Shown in pieces: positions 18,177 to 28,031 of a stretch of 64,000 nucleotides of DNA. The stretch covers positions 124,001 through 188,000 of the forward strand of contig JAFIGX010000009.1 in the NCBI GenBank assembly GCA_017849455.1, written 5' to 3'. The notes beneath the pieces are model-generated. The model ran no database searches. It saw only the letters and a list, made by a program, of their open reading frames with translations, and had not been told where the DNA came from. Each line of letters opens with the position of its first letter. Positions within the stretch are counted from its first letter, which is position 1. The translations under genes were made by a program, and so were the position numbers. This stretch comes from Pseudobacter sp. (GTDB taxonomy: Bacteria; Bacteroidota; Bacteroidia; Chitinophagales; Chitinophagaceae).

Positions 18177-18989
18177 TCATTCTTTGAGCAGCTCGTCCAT
18201 ATTCCGGTCGTTATCGATCTTGCCGGTCTGCTCCAGCATGCGCATATCTTTGGCGTCTTTGAGGAATTCCGAAGCAAAGATGAATTCATTCAGCAGCTCA
18301 TTCTTGCTGAATATGATCTCTTTGTTATTTCCTTCCCATTCCTTGATGCCCTGGTGCATATACATGATATGATCACCGATCTCCATCACGCTGTTCATAT
18401 CATGCGTATTGACGATCGTAGTGATATTGTATTCAGTGGTGATCTCCTTGATGAGCTTGTCGATCACCAGCGAAGTTTGCGGATCGAGGCCCGAGTTGGG
18501 CTCATCGCAGAAAAGATATTTTGGGTTCAGTACGATGGCGCGTGCTATCCCTACACGCTTTTTCATACCACCGCTGAGCTCGGCGGGAAATTTCTTGTTC
18601 ACATCCTTCAGGTTCACTCGTTCCAACACTTCATTCACCCGTTTCAGTTTGGTGGGGTAGTTATCGTTGGTGAACATATTAAGCGGGAACATGATGTTTT
18701 GTTCCACGGTGAGACTGTCGAACAGGGCCGAGCCCTGGAACAGCATGCCGATCTGTTTGCGGATCTCCTTCTTGTCTTCTTCGTTCAGGGCATTGAAATC
18801 TTCACCATTGTAGAGTATCTGGCCGCTGTCGGGCACAAAGAGGCCCACGAGGCATTTCATGAGCACGGTCTTACCGCTTCCACTGGCGCCGATGATGAGG
18901 TTGCATTTGCCGGCCTGCATCACTACGCTCACATCTTTGAGAACGAGCTTATCGCCAAAACCTTTTTTGATATTTTTTACTTCGATCAT
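18177..18989 (-). CDS. MlaF-like ABC transporter ATPase (phospholipid transport)
   Basis: Cytoplasmic ATPase of a Mla/MCE-type lipid transporter, partner of the MlaE-like permease encoded just upstream. Walker A is GASGSGKT (about residue 34-41), Q-loop MLFQGSALFD, signature LSGGMKKRVGIARAI, Walker B YLFCDEPNSGLDP, and H-loop THDMNSV. The C-terminal tail (to residue 270) is longer than the catalytic core and acidic. The MlaF group is recognised by FDSLTVEQNIMFPL and the permease neighbour. An MCE-domain (MlaD-like) gene is not adjacent here. Confidence 0.9.
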   Translation of the reverse strand: MIEVKNIKKGFGDKLVLKDVSVVMQAGKCNLIIGASGSGKTVLMKCLVGLFVPDSGQILYNGEDFNALNEEDKKEIRKQIGMLFQGSALFDSLTVEQNIMFPLNMFTNDNYPTKLKRVNEVLERVNLKDVNKKFPAELSGGMKKRVGIARAIVLNPKYLFCDEPNSGLDPQTSLVIDKLIKEITTEYNITTIVNTHDMNSVMEIGDHIMYMHQGIKEWEGNNKEIIFSKNELLNEFIFASEFLKDAKDMRMLEQTGKIDNDRNMDELLKE

Positions 18990-18997
18990 CTGAATTC

Positions 18998-19086
18998 ATT
19001 GAGGTCTAAGGTCCGAAGCCTGAGGTCTGAAGTACCCTACGGTCAGACTGCTAAAGAAATTTCGCACTTCCGACCTCCGACTTCCA
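18998..19086. repeat. intergenic hairpin with period-7 arms (class B, copy 2)
   Basis: Left arm units TTGAGGT, CTAAGGT, CCGAAGC, CTGAGGT, CTGAAGT; right arm GCACTTC, CGACCTC, CGACTTC. It fills the gap between the mlaE stop codon and the mlaF start codon, thus inside a presumed operon. Confidence 0.68.
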
Positions 19087-19087
19087 A

Positions 19088-19828
19088 TTATTGCAACAGC
19101 AATGCCGCCAGTACATAATCTGCGAACAGGATGGCCACACAGCTTACCACCACGGCCTTGGTGCTTGCCCGGCCGATCTCCAGCGATCCTCCCGTTACAT
19201 AGTAACCGTAATAGGCAGGGATGCTGGAAATGATGAACGCGAATGTATAGGCTTTCACCAATGCAAAGAATACATTGTATTGCTGGAAATTTCCGAGCAA
19301 TCCTTTATCGTATTCGGTAGGTGAGAGAATGCCCGATAAAACTCCGGCCAGCCTTCCTCCCCAGATCCCCAGCGCTGCGGAAAGGATCACCAGCATAGGG
19401 ATCGTGATCAGGGCGGCGCCTATTTTCGGTAACACAAGATAGGTCTTGGTATTGATGCCCATGATCTCAAGCGCATCGATCTGCTCACTCACACGCATAT
19501 TGCCCAGTTCACTCGCGATCTTACTGCCCACTACGCCGGCCAGTACGATACAGACGAGGGTAGGCGCAAATTCCAGGATCACCGTATCACGCACGATCTG
19601 GGCGATGGTGGATTTGGGGATCACCGGGCTCACCAACTGGTAAGCTGTCTGAAGGGCGGATACCGCACCCATGAAGAATGAGATGATCACTACGATCCCC
19701 AGTGAGCCGATACCGATCTCCGAGCATTGGTGCATCAATTCCTTCCAATACATTTTTCCATTTTCCGGCTTGGAAAACATGCCTTTTATCATCAGCAGGT
19801 AACGGCCAAATTCTGTAAAGAGGGTCAT
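19088..19828 (-). CDS. MlaE-like permease (phospholipid ABC transporter)
   Basis: Inner-membrane permease moving lipids between membranes with the MlaF-like ATPase. 246 aa, ATG at 19828. Family motifs: MSFFMGAVSALQTAYQL-like segment (about 48-65), VLAGVVGSKIASELGNMRVSEQ with the conserved EQIDALEIMGI (about 120-145), and five or six hydrophobic spans. The order mlaE then mlaF on the minus strand with a 98-bp gap holding a hairpin repeat is clear. A good promoter-like box is seen upstream. Confidence 0.92.
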   Translation of the reverse strand: MTLFTEFGRYLLMIKGMFSKPENGKMYWKELMHQCSEIGIGSLGIVVIISFFMGAVSALQTAYQLVSPVIPKSTIAQIVRDTVILEFAPTLVCIVLAGVVGSKIASELGNMRVSEQIDALEIMGINTKTYLVLPKIGAALITIPMLVILSAALGIWGGRLAGVLSGILSPTEYDKGLLGNFQQYNVFFALVKAYTFAFIISSIPAYYGYYVTGGSLEIGRASTKAVVVSCVAILFADYVLAALLLQ

Positions 19829-19861
19829 GTGCTACTCGATATTTCTTTCCAAAACTAAGAT

Positions 19862-19869
19862 CAAATTTA
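19862..19869 (-). promoter_or_regulatory. Promoter-like -7 box for mlaE
   Basis: The minus strand reads TAAATTTG, a full match to TAnnTTTG, 34 nt before the mlaE ATG. No good TTTG is found at the -33 position. Confidence 0.4.
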
Positions 19870-19901
19870 CAATATTACCCGGCTCCTCAGAAAGCTTATT
19901 T

Positions 19902-22232
19902 CTATTTTCGGTTGCGCTTCCACCAGGTTGATTTTTTGATCGTATCCCCGGAGTGGTTGTTGCATTTCAGTTGCGCATCGATCACGGCCACCAGCGCCAT
20001 ATTATAAATACTTCTCACGGAACTGCCCAATTGAAGTACATGTACCGGCTTTTTCAGCCCCAGCAGGATCGGGCCGATGGCATCGGCGCCACCCACTTCC
20101 TTCAATAAATTGTAGGCCACATTGCCTGCTGCGAGGTTGGGGAAGATCAGTGTGTTCACTTCCTGGTCTACCAGCTCGCTGAATGGATAATTCTCACGCA
20201 GGATCTCACTGTTGAAGGCAACGCTGGCCTGCATTTCCCCATCCACGATGAGGGTGGGGTCTATCTTTTTCACGAGCTCGGTGGCCTGCGACATCAGCTT
20301 TGCTTCCGGTGAATTGCTGCTGCCGAAATTGGAATAGCTCAGCATCGCAATGCGTGGCGTGAGATTGAAATTCCGAACTTCCTTGGCCACCATCAACGTG
20401 ATGTCGGCCAGCTCTTCTGCGGTAGGATTGAAATTGACAGTGGTATCGGCCATGAAGAGCGGACCGCGCTTGGTGAGCAGCAGGTACATGCCGGCGATCT
20501 TTTTTACGTCGGGCTCTGTACCGATCACCTGCAGGGCAGGGCGGATCGTTTCTGCATAGTTGCGCGTGAGGCCGGAGATCATACCGTCCGCATCGCCTGT
20601 TTCCACCATCATACAACCAAAATAGTTGCGGTCCTTCATCATCTTGATCGATTCGTATTTATTGATACCCCTGCGTCCTCTTTTTTTGAAGAAAAGCTCA
20701 CCGTACAGTTTTCTTTTTTCTTCATATTCATCACTGCGGGTATCGATGATCGGCAGTTCGTCGATATCTATCTTATTGGTATCGGCGATGGAGCGGATCT
20801 TTTTTTCATCGCCCAGCAGGATGGGGTAGGCGATGCCTTCTTCATAAGCGATCTGCGCGGCTTTCAGGATCTTCTGGTTATCGGCTTCGGCGAATACGAT
20901 GCGTCTTGGGTCGCGGCGGGCTTTGTTGCCGAGGATACGCATCACCTGGTTGTCGAGCCCCAGCCGTTTGTTCAGCTCGATCGCATAAGCATCCCAGTTA
21001 TCGATCTTTGCCTGTGCCACACCGCTTTCGATGGCCGCTTTGGCAACAGCCGGCGCCACGGTCGAGAGGAGGCGGGGGTCCAGTGGTTTGGGAATGATAT
21101 AGGTAGGGCCGAAGGCGATATTCTTTTCATTATAGGCGGTGTTCACGATATCGGGCACAGGCGTACGGGCGAGTTCTGCCAGGGCACGTACTGCCGCCAG
21201 CTTCATGGCTTCATTGATCTGCGTGGCGCGCACGTCGAGCGCTCCACGGAATATGAAGGGGAAGCCCAATACATTGTTCACCTGGTTGGGGTAATCGCTG
21301 CGGCCCGTTGCCATGATGATATCCTTGCGGGCGGCAGTGGCCAGCTCATAGCCGATCTCTGGATCGGGATTGGCCATGGCGAATACGATCGGGTTTTTGG
21401 CCATGCTCTTCACCATTTCTTCCGTGACCACATTGCCGACGCTGAGACCAATGAAAATGTCGGCATCTTTCATGGCTTCAGCCAGGGTTATATTTTTATT
21501 CCGCGTAGTGGCGAATGTTCTTTTGTCTTCGTCGAGATCGGTGCGGTCTGCATGAAGCGCTCCTTTGCGGTCGAAGAGGATGAAGTTCTCCGGCCTTGCT
21601 CCCAGTGATACATATAATTTGGCGCAGGCAATGGCAGCGGCGCCTGCACCGTTCACGATGAAAGTAGCTTTATCGATCTTCTTCTTCTGGAGCTCCAGCG
21701 CATTGAGCAGGGCGGCGGCGCTGATGATGGCGGTGCCATGCTGGTCGTCGTGCATCACGGGGATCTTCATTTCCTCTTTCAGCTTCCTTTCTATATAAAA
21801 GCATTCGGGCGCCTTGATGTCTTCCAGGTTGATACCGCCGAAAGTAGGTTCGAGCGCCTTCACGATCTGTACGAATTTCTCCGGGTCTTTTTCATTGATC
21901 TCGATATCGAAAACATCTATATCTGCGAATATCTTGAAGAGTACGCCCTTCCCTTCCATCACGGGCTTGCCTGCTTCGGGGCCTATATCACCGAGGCCGA
22001 GCACTGCGGTGCCATTGCTGATCACGGCCACGAGATTGCCTTTTGCAGTGTATTGGTAAACGGTCTCGGGATTGTCGGCAATCTCTTTGCAGGGTTCTGC
22101 GACGCCGGGGGAGTAGGCCAGCGACAGGTCGCGTTGGGTTTTAGCCTCTTTGGTGGGGATCACTTCGATCTTGCCGGGTCGTCCTTTGGAATGGTATTCT
22201 AATGCTTGTTCCCTGATAAGTTCTTTTTTCAT
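19902..22232 (-). CDS. maeB: NADP-dependent malic enzyme, MaeB type with phosphotransacetylase domain
   Basis: Decarboxylates malate to pyruvate with reduction of NADP. ATG at 22232 gives 776 aa; the upstream extension has no family character. Residues 1-430 are the malic enzyme ([52 protein letters not shown]). Residues 430-770 form a phosphate-acetyltransferase-like domain ([42 protein letters not shown]), which in MaeB enzymes is regulatory, binding acetyl-CoA. The gene is alone, with a class D repeat upstream and a 72-bp gap to the mlaE promoter side. Confidence 0.96.
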   Translation of the reverse strand: MKKELIREQALEYHSKGRPGKIEVIPTKEAKTQRDLSLAYSPGVAEPCKEIADNPETVYQYTAKGNLVAVISNGTAVLGLGDIGPEAGKPVMEGKGVLFKIFADIDVFDIEINEKDPEKFVQIVKALEPTFGGINLEDIKAPECFYIERKLKEEMKIPVMHDDQHGTAIISAAALLNALELQKKKIDKATFIVNGAGAAAIACAKLYVSLGARPENFILFDRKGALHADRTDLDEDKRTFATTRNKNITLAEAMKDADIFIGLSVGNVVTEEMVKSMAKNPIVFAMANPDPEIGYELATAARKDIIMATGRSDYPNQVNNVLGFPFIFRGALDVRATQINEAMKLAAVRALAELARTPVPDIVNTAYNEKNIAFGPTYIIPKPLDPRLLSTVAPAVAKAAIESGVAQAKIDNWDAYAIELNKRLGLDNQVMRILGNKARRDPRRIVFAEADNQKILKAAQIAYEEGIAYPILLGDEKKIRSIADTNKIDIDELPIIDTRSDEYEEKRKLYGELFFKKRGRRGINKYESIKMMKDRNYFGCMMVETGDADGMISGLTRNYAETIRPALQVIGTEPDVKKIAGMYLLLTKRGPLFMADTTVNFNPTAEELADITLMVAKEVRNFNLTPRIAMLSYSNFGSSNSPEAKLMSQATELVKKIDPTLIVDGEMQASVAFNSEILRENYPFSELVDQEVNTLIFPNLAAGNVAYNLLKEVGGADAIGPILLGLKKPVHVLQLGSSVRSIYNMALVAVIDAQLKCNNHSGDTIKKSTWWKRNRK

Positions 22233-22309
22233 TAATGGTGCTTTTATTAACCGGCAGAAAATGAAGGAAGTAGGATCCCTTCCTGCCAAAACAGGCATGC
22301 AATGTACGG

Positions 22310-22411
22310 GTTTGCCACGAAGGCGCAAAGTACACGGAGAGCCCTCAGTGCGTCCGGTGTCCCTGCGTGAACCTCTTTGGTGGATCCGTGTTTTTGAGAC
22401 TTTGTGGCAAT
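22310..22411. repeat. intergenic hairpin with roughly period-9 arms (class D, copy 1)
   Basis: Left arm TTGCCACGA, AGGCGCAAA, GTACACGGA; the right arm reads back as TTGCCACAA, AGTCTCAAA, AACACGGAT, so about 27 nt pair with mismatches. It lies after the stop codon of the M20 gene on the minus strand; between the stop and the hairpin that strand reads ATTTTTTTATT. Confidence 0.65.
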
Positions 22412-22428
22412 AAAAAAATCCCTGGAGA

Positions 22429-23619
22429 TCAGAAGCCGTCGGTACTGGTGCCCAGCCAGGCCATCATGCCCATGCCGGTTTCGATAGCACTTTCGTCGAT
22501 GTTGAAGGTGGGTGTGTGGACCCCTGATGTAATGCCTTTGGCGACATTCATCACACCCAGGCGATAGAAGCAACCGGGAATATGTTGAGTATAGTATCCG
22601 AAGTCTTCTGCGCCCATCCGCACTTCCGTTGTTTCGATCTTATCCTTCCCCATGTACTCCTCTGCATATTGCCTGGCAACTGCGCTCAGGGCCTCATTGT
22701 TGTACACGGAAGGATAACCGACATCGATATGCAGGTCGATCCCGGCGCCCATCGATTGTACGAGACCGGTAGCCTGTTGACGGATCAGCTCATGTGCCTT
22801 GAAGCGCCATTCCTCATCCAGTGCCCGGAATGTGCCCATTAGCTTCACTTCACTGGGGATCACATTGGTGGTATGTCCGCCCTGGATGGAGCAGATCGAC
22901 AATACCGAAGGCAAAAAAGGATTTTTATTGCGACTGATGATCTGCTGGAGACTTACGATCAGCTCTGAGGCAATCAGAATAGTATCTGTGGTAAGATGTG
23001 GCGCCGCCGCATGGCCGCCTTTTCCTTTAATGGTGATATAGATCTCGTCGGCGCTGGCCATTACCTGTCCGCCCCTGAAGCTCAGTTTCCCGATCTCCAA
23101 CTGTGGATGTACATGCAGGCCGAAAATGGCCTGTGGTGCGGGATTGGTGAGCACGCCTTCCTTGATCAGCAGACTGGCGCCACCGGGATTGCGCTCTTCT
23201 CCCGGCTGGAAGATCAGCTTGATGGTGCCTTCCCATTCATTCCTCAACTGCTGAAGGATCTTTGCAGCGCCGAGCAGACAGGTGGTATGCACATCATGTC
23301 CGCAGGCATGCATGATCCCTTCGCGGGTTGATTTGTAGGGAACATTATTTTCTTCCAGTATCGGGAGCGCATCGATATCTGCCCGCAGGGCGATCACTTT
23401 CTTCCCCGGATTTTTTCCTTCGATCAATCCTACCACCCCCGTCTGGGCCAGTACCGAATAGGGGATACCGAACTCATCCAGTTTATTGCGGATAAAGCGG
23501 GAGGTTTCGAATTCCTGGTAACTCAATTCCGGGTATGCATGCAGGTGATGCCTGATAGCTATGAAATCGGTCGAATATGTATTGGCGAGATGCCTGATCT
23601 TTTCTTTTAACTGGCTCAT
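22429..23619 (-). CDS. M20-family amidohydrolase (N-acyl-amino-acid amidohydrolase type)
   Basis: Metal-dependent hydrolase, probably cytoplasmic, removing acyl groups from amino acids or splitting aminoacyl amides; substrate not certain. 396 aa, ATG at 23619. Motifs: [15 protein letters not shown] near the start, [11 protein letters not shown], the metal/catalytic site [10 protein letters not shown] (about 103-112), [16 protein letters not shown] with the catalytic Glu, GLHVHP, and GAEDFGYY near the end. The dimerisation (lid) domain lies at about 185-300. It follows the SPOR gene by 15 nt, so the two are probably co-transcribed. Confidence 0.93.
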   Translation of the reverse strand: MSQLKEKIRHLANTYSTDFIAIRHHLHAYPELSYQEFETSRFIRNKLDEFGIPYSVLAQTGVVGLIEGKNPGKKVIALRADIDALPILEENNVPYKSTREGIMHACGHDVHTTCLLGAAKILQQLRNEWEGTIKLIFQPGEERNPGGASLLIKEGVLTNPAPQAIFGLHVHPQLEIGKLSFRGGQVMASADEIYITIKGKGGHAAAPHLTTDTILIASELIVSLQQIISRNKNPFLPSVLSICSIQGGHTTNVIPSEVKLMGTFRALDEEWRFKAHELIRQQATGLVQSMGAGIDLHIDVGYPSVYNNEALSAVARQYAEEYMGKDKIETTEVRMGAEDFGYYTQHIPGCFYRLGVMNVAKGITSGVHTPTFNIDESAIETGMGMMAWLGTSTDGF

Positions 23620-23634
23620 ACCTCTTTTCTCGTT

Positions 23635-24063
23635 TTACTCCTTCGGCTCTTTTTCATCCGGATTGACCTCGATCACATCCGGCACTATGTATACACCGGT
23701 AGGAAAAAATTGTTTGATGGACAACAGGTATCCTTCTGCGTCTGAACGGTCCCTGAAATTGCCCACCTTGAGTTTATAGGAGGGGGATTGATACATCAGG
23801 TATGCCTTCAGTTCGGGGAACTCCTTATAGATTTTTGTCTTGGCAGAAAAGGCTTTATTGCGATCGCTGGTATTGATCACCAAAATGCGGAAACCCTGTG
23901 CGAAGCGGCGGGCATTGCGGGTGGTGACCTCATTGATTTCGATCTGTTTTTTTACCAGCAGATCGATACGCGGGTCTTTATGTACTACGATAGCATTGGT
24001 ATCGGTCTGTGCACAAACTTTCAGGGAGCCCATCAATAATAGTATGCCAATAAGTGGTTTCAT
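23635..24063 (-). CDS. Exported SPOR-domain protein
   Basis: 142 aa from ATG at 24063; a longer frame exists but this Met opens a signal peptide (MKPLIGILLLMGSLKVCA). The C-terminal 75 residues are a SPOR domain (GFRILVINTSDRNKAFSAKTKIYKEFPE ... YKLKVGNFRDRSDAEGYLLSI), which binds denuded septal peptidoglycan. The middle (DPRIDLLVKKQIEINEVTTRNAR) is short and helical. Such small SPOR proteins are common in Bacteroidota periplasms. The acidic tail ends the protein. It is followed by the M20 gene at a 15-nt spacing. Confidence 0.9.
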   Translation of the reverse strand: MKPLIGILLLMGSLKVCAQTDTNAIVVHKDPRIDLLVKKQIEINEVTTRNARRFAQGFRILVINTSDRNKAFSAKTKIYKEFPELKAYLMYQSPSYKLKVGNFRDRSDAEGYLLSIKQFFPTGVYIVPDVIEVNPDEKEPKE

Positions 24064-24127
24064 GTATAGGATCTTTTGATGAATGCCTGCAAAGGACGGC
24101 ACAAATTACACAGAAATACTTGGATTG

Positions 24128-24799
24128 CTAATAACCGTCTGTTCCGCCTCTCTCACCTTTTACGATGGCCACGCTGGCGCTGGCGCCGATCCTGGTGGCC
24201 CCGGCTTCAATAAGCTGGCGGGCGAATTCATAGGTGCGGATACCACCCGAAGCCTTGATCTGCACGGGATCCGGTAAATGGGCCCGCATCAGTTGCACGG
24301 CTTCTATTGTAGCTCCTTTTTCGGCATAACCGGTGGAGGTCTTCAGGAAATCGACCCCCAACCTGCCATATAATTCGCAGCATTGAATGATCTCTTCATC
24401 GGTCAATATCCCCGATTCTATGATCACTTTCAACAGCTTTCCGTTCTTATGAGCAGCTTCTATAATATGTTTCACTTCCGATTCCAGGTAATTCCATGCC
24501 TTGCTCTTCAGGGCAATGAGGTTGATCACCATATCCAGTTCATCGGCCCCGTCCTCGATGGCCTGCTGCGCTTCGAAGACTTTGGCCTTGCTGACGGAAT
24601 ATCCAAAGGGGAAACCGATTACGGTAGCCACTTTCACAGTGCTGCCTTTTAATATGGAACGGGCATTTTTCACCAGCGGGGGAGGGATGCAAACGGCAGC
24701 AAACCCAAATTCAACGGCTTCTGCGCAGAGTTTTTTCACATCCTGAATAATTGTGGCAGGTTTCAAAAGAGTATGATCGATATAGCGTCCAATATCCAT
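24128..24799 (-). CDS. deoC: Deoxyribose-phosphate aldolase
   Basis: Splits 2-deoxyribose 5-phosphate into acetaldehyde and glyceraldehyde 3-phosphate in deoxynucleoside breakdown. 223 aa, the normal length. Start IDHTLLKP is typical. The Schiff-base lysine is in GVDFLKTSTGY (about residue 155), and the second catalytic lysine in VQIKASGGIRT (about 184). The core TIM-barrel motifs VATVIGFPFGY and ELDMVINL are present. ATG at 24799. Divergent from the amidohydrolase operon across a 97-bp promoter region. Confidence 0.97.
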   Translation of the reverse strand: MDIGRYIDHTLLKPATIIQDVKKLCAEAVEFGFAAVCIPPPLVKNARSILKGSTVKVATVIGFPFGYSVSKAKVFEAQQAIEDGADELDMVINLIALKSKAWNYLESEVKHIIEAAHKNGKLLKVIIESGILTDEEIIQCCELYGRLGVDFLKTSTGYAEKGATIEAVQLMRAHLPDPVQIKASGGIRTYEFARQLIEAGATRIGASASVAIVKGERGGTDGY

Positions 24800-24896
24800 G
24801 TAGGGTATTTACCGGTTAAGCAAATTTTAACCCGTCGAAATTAGTTCATTTGACTAAATTCGAACCTTCATCGTTCAAACTAAAATTAACACGTCT

Positions 24897-27800
24897 ATGA
24901 GAAAATCAAGGTTCTGTCCACCAGGAAGATCCTCATTCCTGGTGTGGTTGCTACTATTATTCCACTTTTACTCCTCCGCACAAACTACTTTCCCTGTTAA
25001 TGGTGTTGCCGATCAGCGGACCGGCTCTTATGCTTTCATCAATGCCACCATTGTGAAAGATGCGCAAACGATACTATCGAATGCCACCCTGGTGGTAAAA
25101 GAAGGTAAGATCGTAGCGGCAGGCGCCGGAATAGCGGCGCCGAAAGAGGCGGTAGTGATCGATTGCAAAGGAAAATATATCTATCCCTCCTTTATAGATA
25201 TTTACAGCGACTATGGTATCACCGCTCCACAACGTCCGCAGGGCGGGTTCAACTTTTTTGCCCCTGCCCAGCTCACTTCCAACCAGAAAGGTGCTTATGG
25301 CTGGAACCAGGCCATCCGTTCCGACGTGGAAGCAGCCAAACTCTTCACGGTGGACGATACCAAAGCGAAACCCCTGCGCGACCTCGGTTTCGGAACAGTG
25401 CTCACGCACCAGAAAGACGGCATTGCCCGTGGCACCGGCGTAGTGGTCACACTGGCCAATGAAAAAGAGAACCTGGTATTGGTCAAGGAAAAAGCATCTG
25501 CTCATTATTCGTTCAGCAAAGGCTCCTCTACCCAAAGCTATCCCGGCAGCATGATGGGCGTGATCGCACTCCTGCGTCAGAGCTATCTCGATGCACAATG
25601 GTATAAAAGCAATCCTGCCAAAGAAGGCGTGAACCTGAGCCTGAAAGCATGGAATGAGATCCAAAGCCTGCCGCAGATCATGGAGGCCAATGATAAATGG
25701 AATGATCTCCGCGCCGACAGGATCGGTGATGAATTCGGTGTGCAATATATCCTGAAAGGCGGTGGCAATGAATACCAGCGTATCAAAGAGATGACAGAGA
25801 CCAAGGCTTCATTCATACTCCCTCTCAATTTCCCTGCACCGATCGATGTGGATGATCCCAATGATGTGCGCTTCACCGGCCTCGATGATCTGAAGAATTG
25901 GGAACTCGCGCCTTCCAATCCTGCTGCCTTTGAAAAAGCAGGCATCAATTTCTGTATCACTACAGCCGATCTTACCAGTATCACCGATTTCACGGCCAAT
26001 CTCCGCAAAGCCATCGAATATGGTATGTCGGAAACCAAAGCCCTGGATGCATTGACGAAAAATCCTGCTACCCTGCTCGGCGTGTACGATAAAGTGGGAA
26101 GTCTCGATGCAGGCAAGCTTGCCAATTTCGTGATCACTTCGGGCCCCATCTTCAACGAGAAGACCGTGATCCTGAACAACTGGGTACAAGGCATCAAATA
26201 CCCTGTGAAAGAAGAGAGCTGGTTCGATGTGAAAGGCTCTTATAAACTGGTGGCCAATGGAGCTGCCGGCGCTAAAACCTGGACGGTAGACCTGAAAGAT
26301 GGCGGTACTGCTTCTTTCGTCGACAAGGATACGCTCACCGGAAAATATTCTTATGATGGCAAGATCGTAAAGCTCAGCTTTACCGAAGGCCGCGGCCCCA
26401 GGGCCACAGAGACCACGCTGAGCGGCATTGCCAATGGCAATGTATGGAATGGCAGTGGCCGTGATGGCGCAGGCAATCCATTCACATGGACGGCCAGTTT
26501 CGAAAAGGCCGCCGCTCCCAGGGCAGACAGCACCAAACCGAAACCACCCATTGAACTGGGTAAAGTAACCTATCCTTTCCTGGCATTCGGTTTTGAAGAA
26601 ATGCCCAAACAGGAAACACTGCTCATCCGCAATGCTACTGTCTGGACCAATGAAAAAGACGGTAAGCTCGAAGCAACCGATGTGCTTGTAAAAAATGGAA
26701 AGATCGCTGCTATCGGCAAAAACCTTGCTGATGCCGGCGCCCGCGTGATCGATGGCGCCGGTAAACACCTCACGCCAGGCATCATCGACGAGCATTCACA
26801 CATCGCGGCCGCTTCCATCAATGAAGGCGCACAAAGCGTGACATCGGAAGTTCGCATCGGTGATAACCTCAATCCGGAAGACATCAATATCTATCGCCAG
26901 TTGAGCGGCGGGGTAACCACATCGCATATCCTGCATGGCTCTGCCAATACTATCGGCGGACAAACACAGCTCATCAAACTGCGCTGGGGCGCCAATGATG
27001 AAGAACTGAAATTCAAGGGAGCCGATCCTTTCATCAAATTTGCCCTGGGTGAGAACGTAAAGCGCTCCCCTTCACAGGCCAATAACCGTTTTCCCGACAC
27101 CCGTATGGGCGTGGAACAGGTATTGACCGATGCTTTCCAACGTGCCACTGATTATCAGAACGCACTGAAGAAAGTGGCGGATGATGCCAAAGGCAAAAAA
27201 GGACTGGCGATGCCCAATCCCTGGAGCATCGTACACCGCGACCTGGAACTGGATGCACTGGTGGAGATCATGAACAAGAAACGCTTCATCACCTGTCACT
27301 CCTACGTACAGAGTGAGATCAACTCCACCATGAAAGTGGCCGAGCGTTTTGGTTTCCCGGTCAACACCTTTACGCATATACTGGAAGGTTATAAGGTGGC
27401 CGATAAAATGAAAGCGCATGGCGCCAATGCCTCTACCTTCAGCGACTGGTGGATGTATAAAATGGAAGTGGTGGATGCCATTCCCTATAATGCCACCATC
27501 ATGAGCAAAGTGGGATTGAATGTGGCCATCAACTCCGATGATGCAGAAATGGCGCGCCGCCTGAACCAGGAAGCAGCCAAGAGCATCAAATACGGCGGCA
27601 TGAGTGAGGAAGATGCCCTGAAAATGGTAACACTCAATCCTGCCAAAATGCTGCACGTGGATGATAAGGTAGGTAGCATCAAAGTTGGAAAAGACGCCGA
27701 CCTGGTGCTCTGGAACAACGACCCGCTGAGCATCTATGCCGTTGCAGAAAAGACCATCGTGGATGGAACTGTTTATTTCGATCGTGAGCGTGATGCCAGC

Positions 27801-27992
27801 CTCAGGAAACTGGTGCAGACAGAGCGCGCAAGACTTGTTCAGAAACTGGCTGCCGCCAAAAAAACGGCTGGTCCCGGCGCTCCTGCCGGCGGCTTCCAGC
27901 GTGCCAGGCCGAGATGGGAAGTGATCCATACCTGTATGGACCATTATCATAGCCATGGCCTGCTGGCAGTGGATGAAGATGATGTAGAATAA
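24897..27992 (+). CDS. Large exported amidohydrolase-family protein, two tandem modules
   Basis: 1031 aa, exported (signal segment about 10-30, ending SSAQT). Residues 35-450 are an amidohydrolase-like module that has lost the metal-binding His-x-His: the site reads YPSFIDIYSDYG. A beta-rich insert (about 450-560) follows. Residues 575-985 form a second amidohydrolase module with an intact set: DEHSHI, ITCHSY, FTHILEG and NSDDAEM, and the end pattern VGSIKVGKDADLVLWNNDPL. Only the second half should be catalytic. The His-rich tail (HTCMDHYHSH) is odd. Relatives are annotated as imidazolonepropionase-like; substrate unknown. The next gene follows by 39 nt. Confidence 0.9.
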   Translation: MRKSRFCPPGRSSFLVWLLLLFHFYSSAQTTFPVNGVADQRTGSYAFINATIVKDAQTILSNATLVVKEGKIVAAGAGIAAPKEAVVIDCKGKYIYPSFIDIYSDYGITAPQRPQGGFNFFAPAQLTSNQKGAYGWNQAIRSDVEAAKLFTVDDTKAKPLRDLGFGTVLTHQKDGIARGTGVVVTLANEKENLVLVKEKASAHYSFSKGSSTQSYPGSMMGVIALLRQSYLDAQWYKSNPAKEGVNLSLKAWNEIQSLPQIMEANDKWNDLRADRIGDEFGVQYILKGGGNEYQRIKEMTETKASFILPLNFPAPIDVDDPNDVRFTGLDDLKNWELAPSNPAAFEKAGINFCITTADLTSITDFTANLRKAIEYGMSETKALDALTKNPATLLGVYDKVGSLDAGKLANFVITSGPIFNEKTVILNNWVQGIKYPVKEESWFDVKGSYKLVANGAAGAKTWTVDLKDGGTASFVDKDTLTGKYSYDGKIVKLSFTEGRGPRATETTLSGIANGNVWNGSGRDGAGNPFTWTASFEKAAAPRADSTKPKPPIELGKVTYPFLAFGFEEMPKQETLLIRNATVWTNEKDGKLEATDVLVKNGKIAAIGKNLADAGARVIDGAGKHLTPGIIDEHSHIAAASINEGAQSVTSEVRIGDNLNPEDINIYRQLSGGVTTSHILHGSANTIGGQTQLIKLRWGANDEELKFKGADPFIKFALGENVKRSPSQANNRFPDTRMGVEQVLTDAFQRATDYQNALKKVADDAKGKKGLAMPNPWSIVHRDLELDALVEIMNKKRFITCHSYVQSEINSTMKVAERFGFPVNTFTHILEGYKVADKMKAHGANASTFSDWWMYKMEVVDAIPYNATIMSKVGLNVAINSDDAEMARRLNQEAAKSIKYGGMSEEDALKMVTLNPAKMLHVDDKVGSIKVGKDADLVLWNNDPLSIYAVAEKTIVDGTVYFDRERDASLRKLVQTERARLVQKLAAAKKTAGPGAPAGGFQRARPRWEVIHTCMDHYHSHGLLAVDEDDVE

Positions 27993-28031
27993 AAGCAGAA
28001 GCAATAAACAGAATTCAAAATTTATTAGAAT

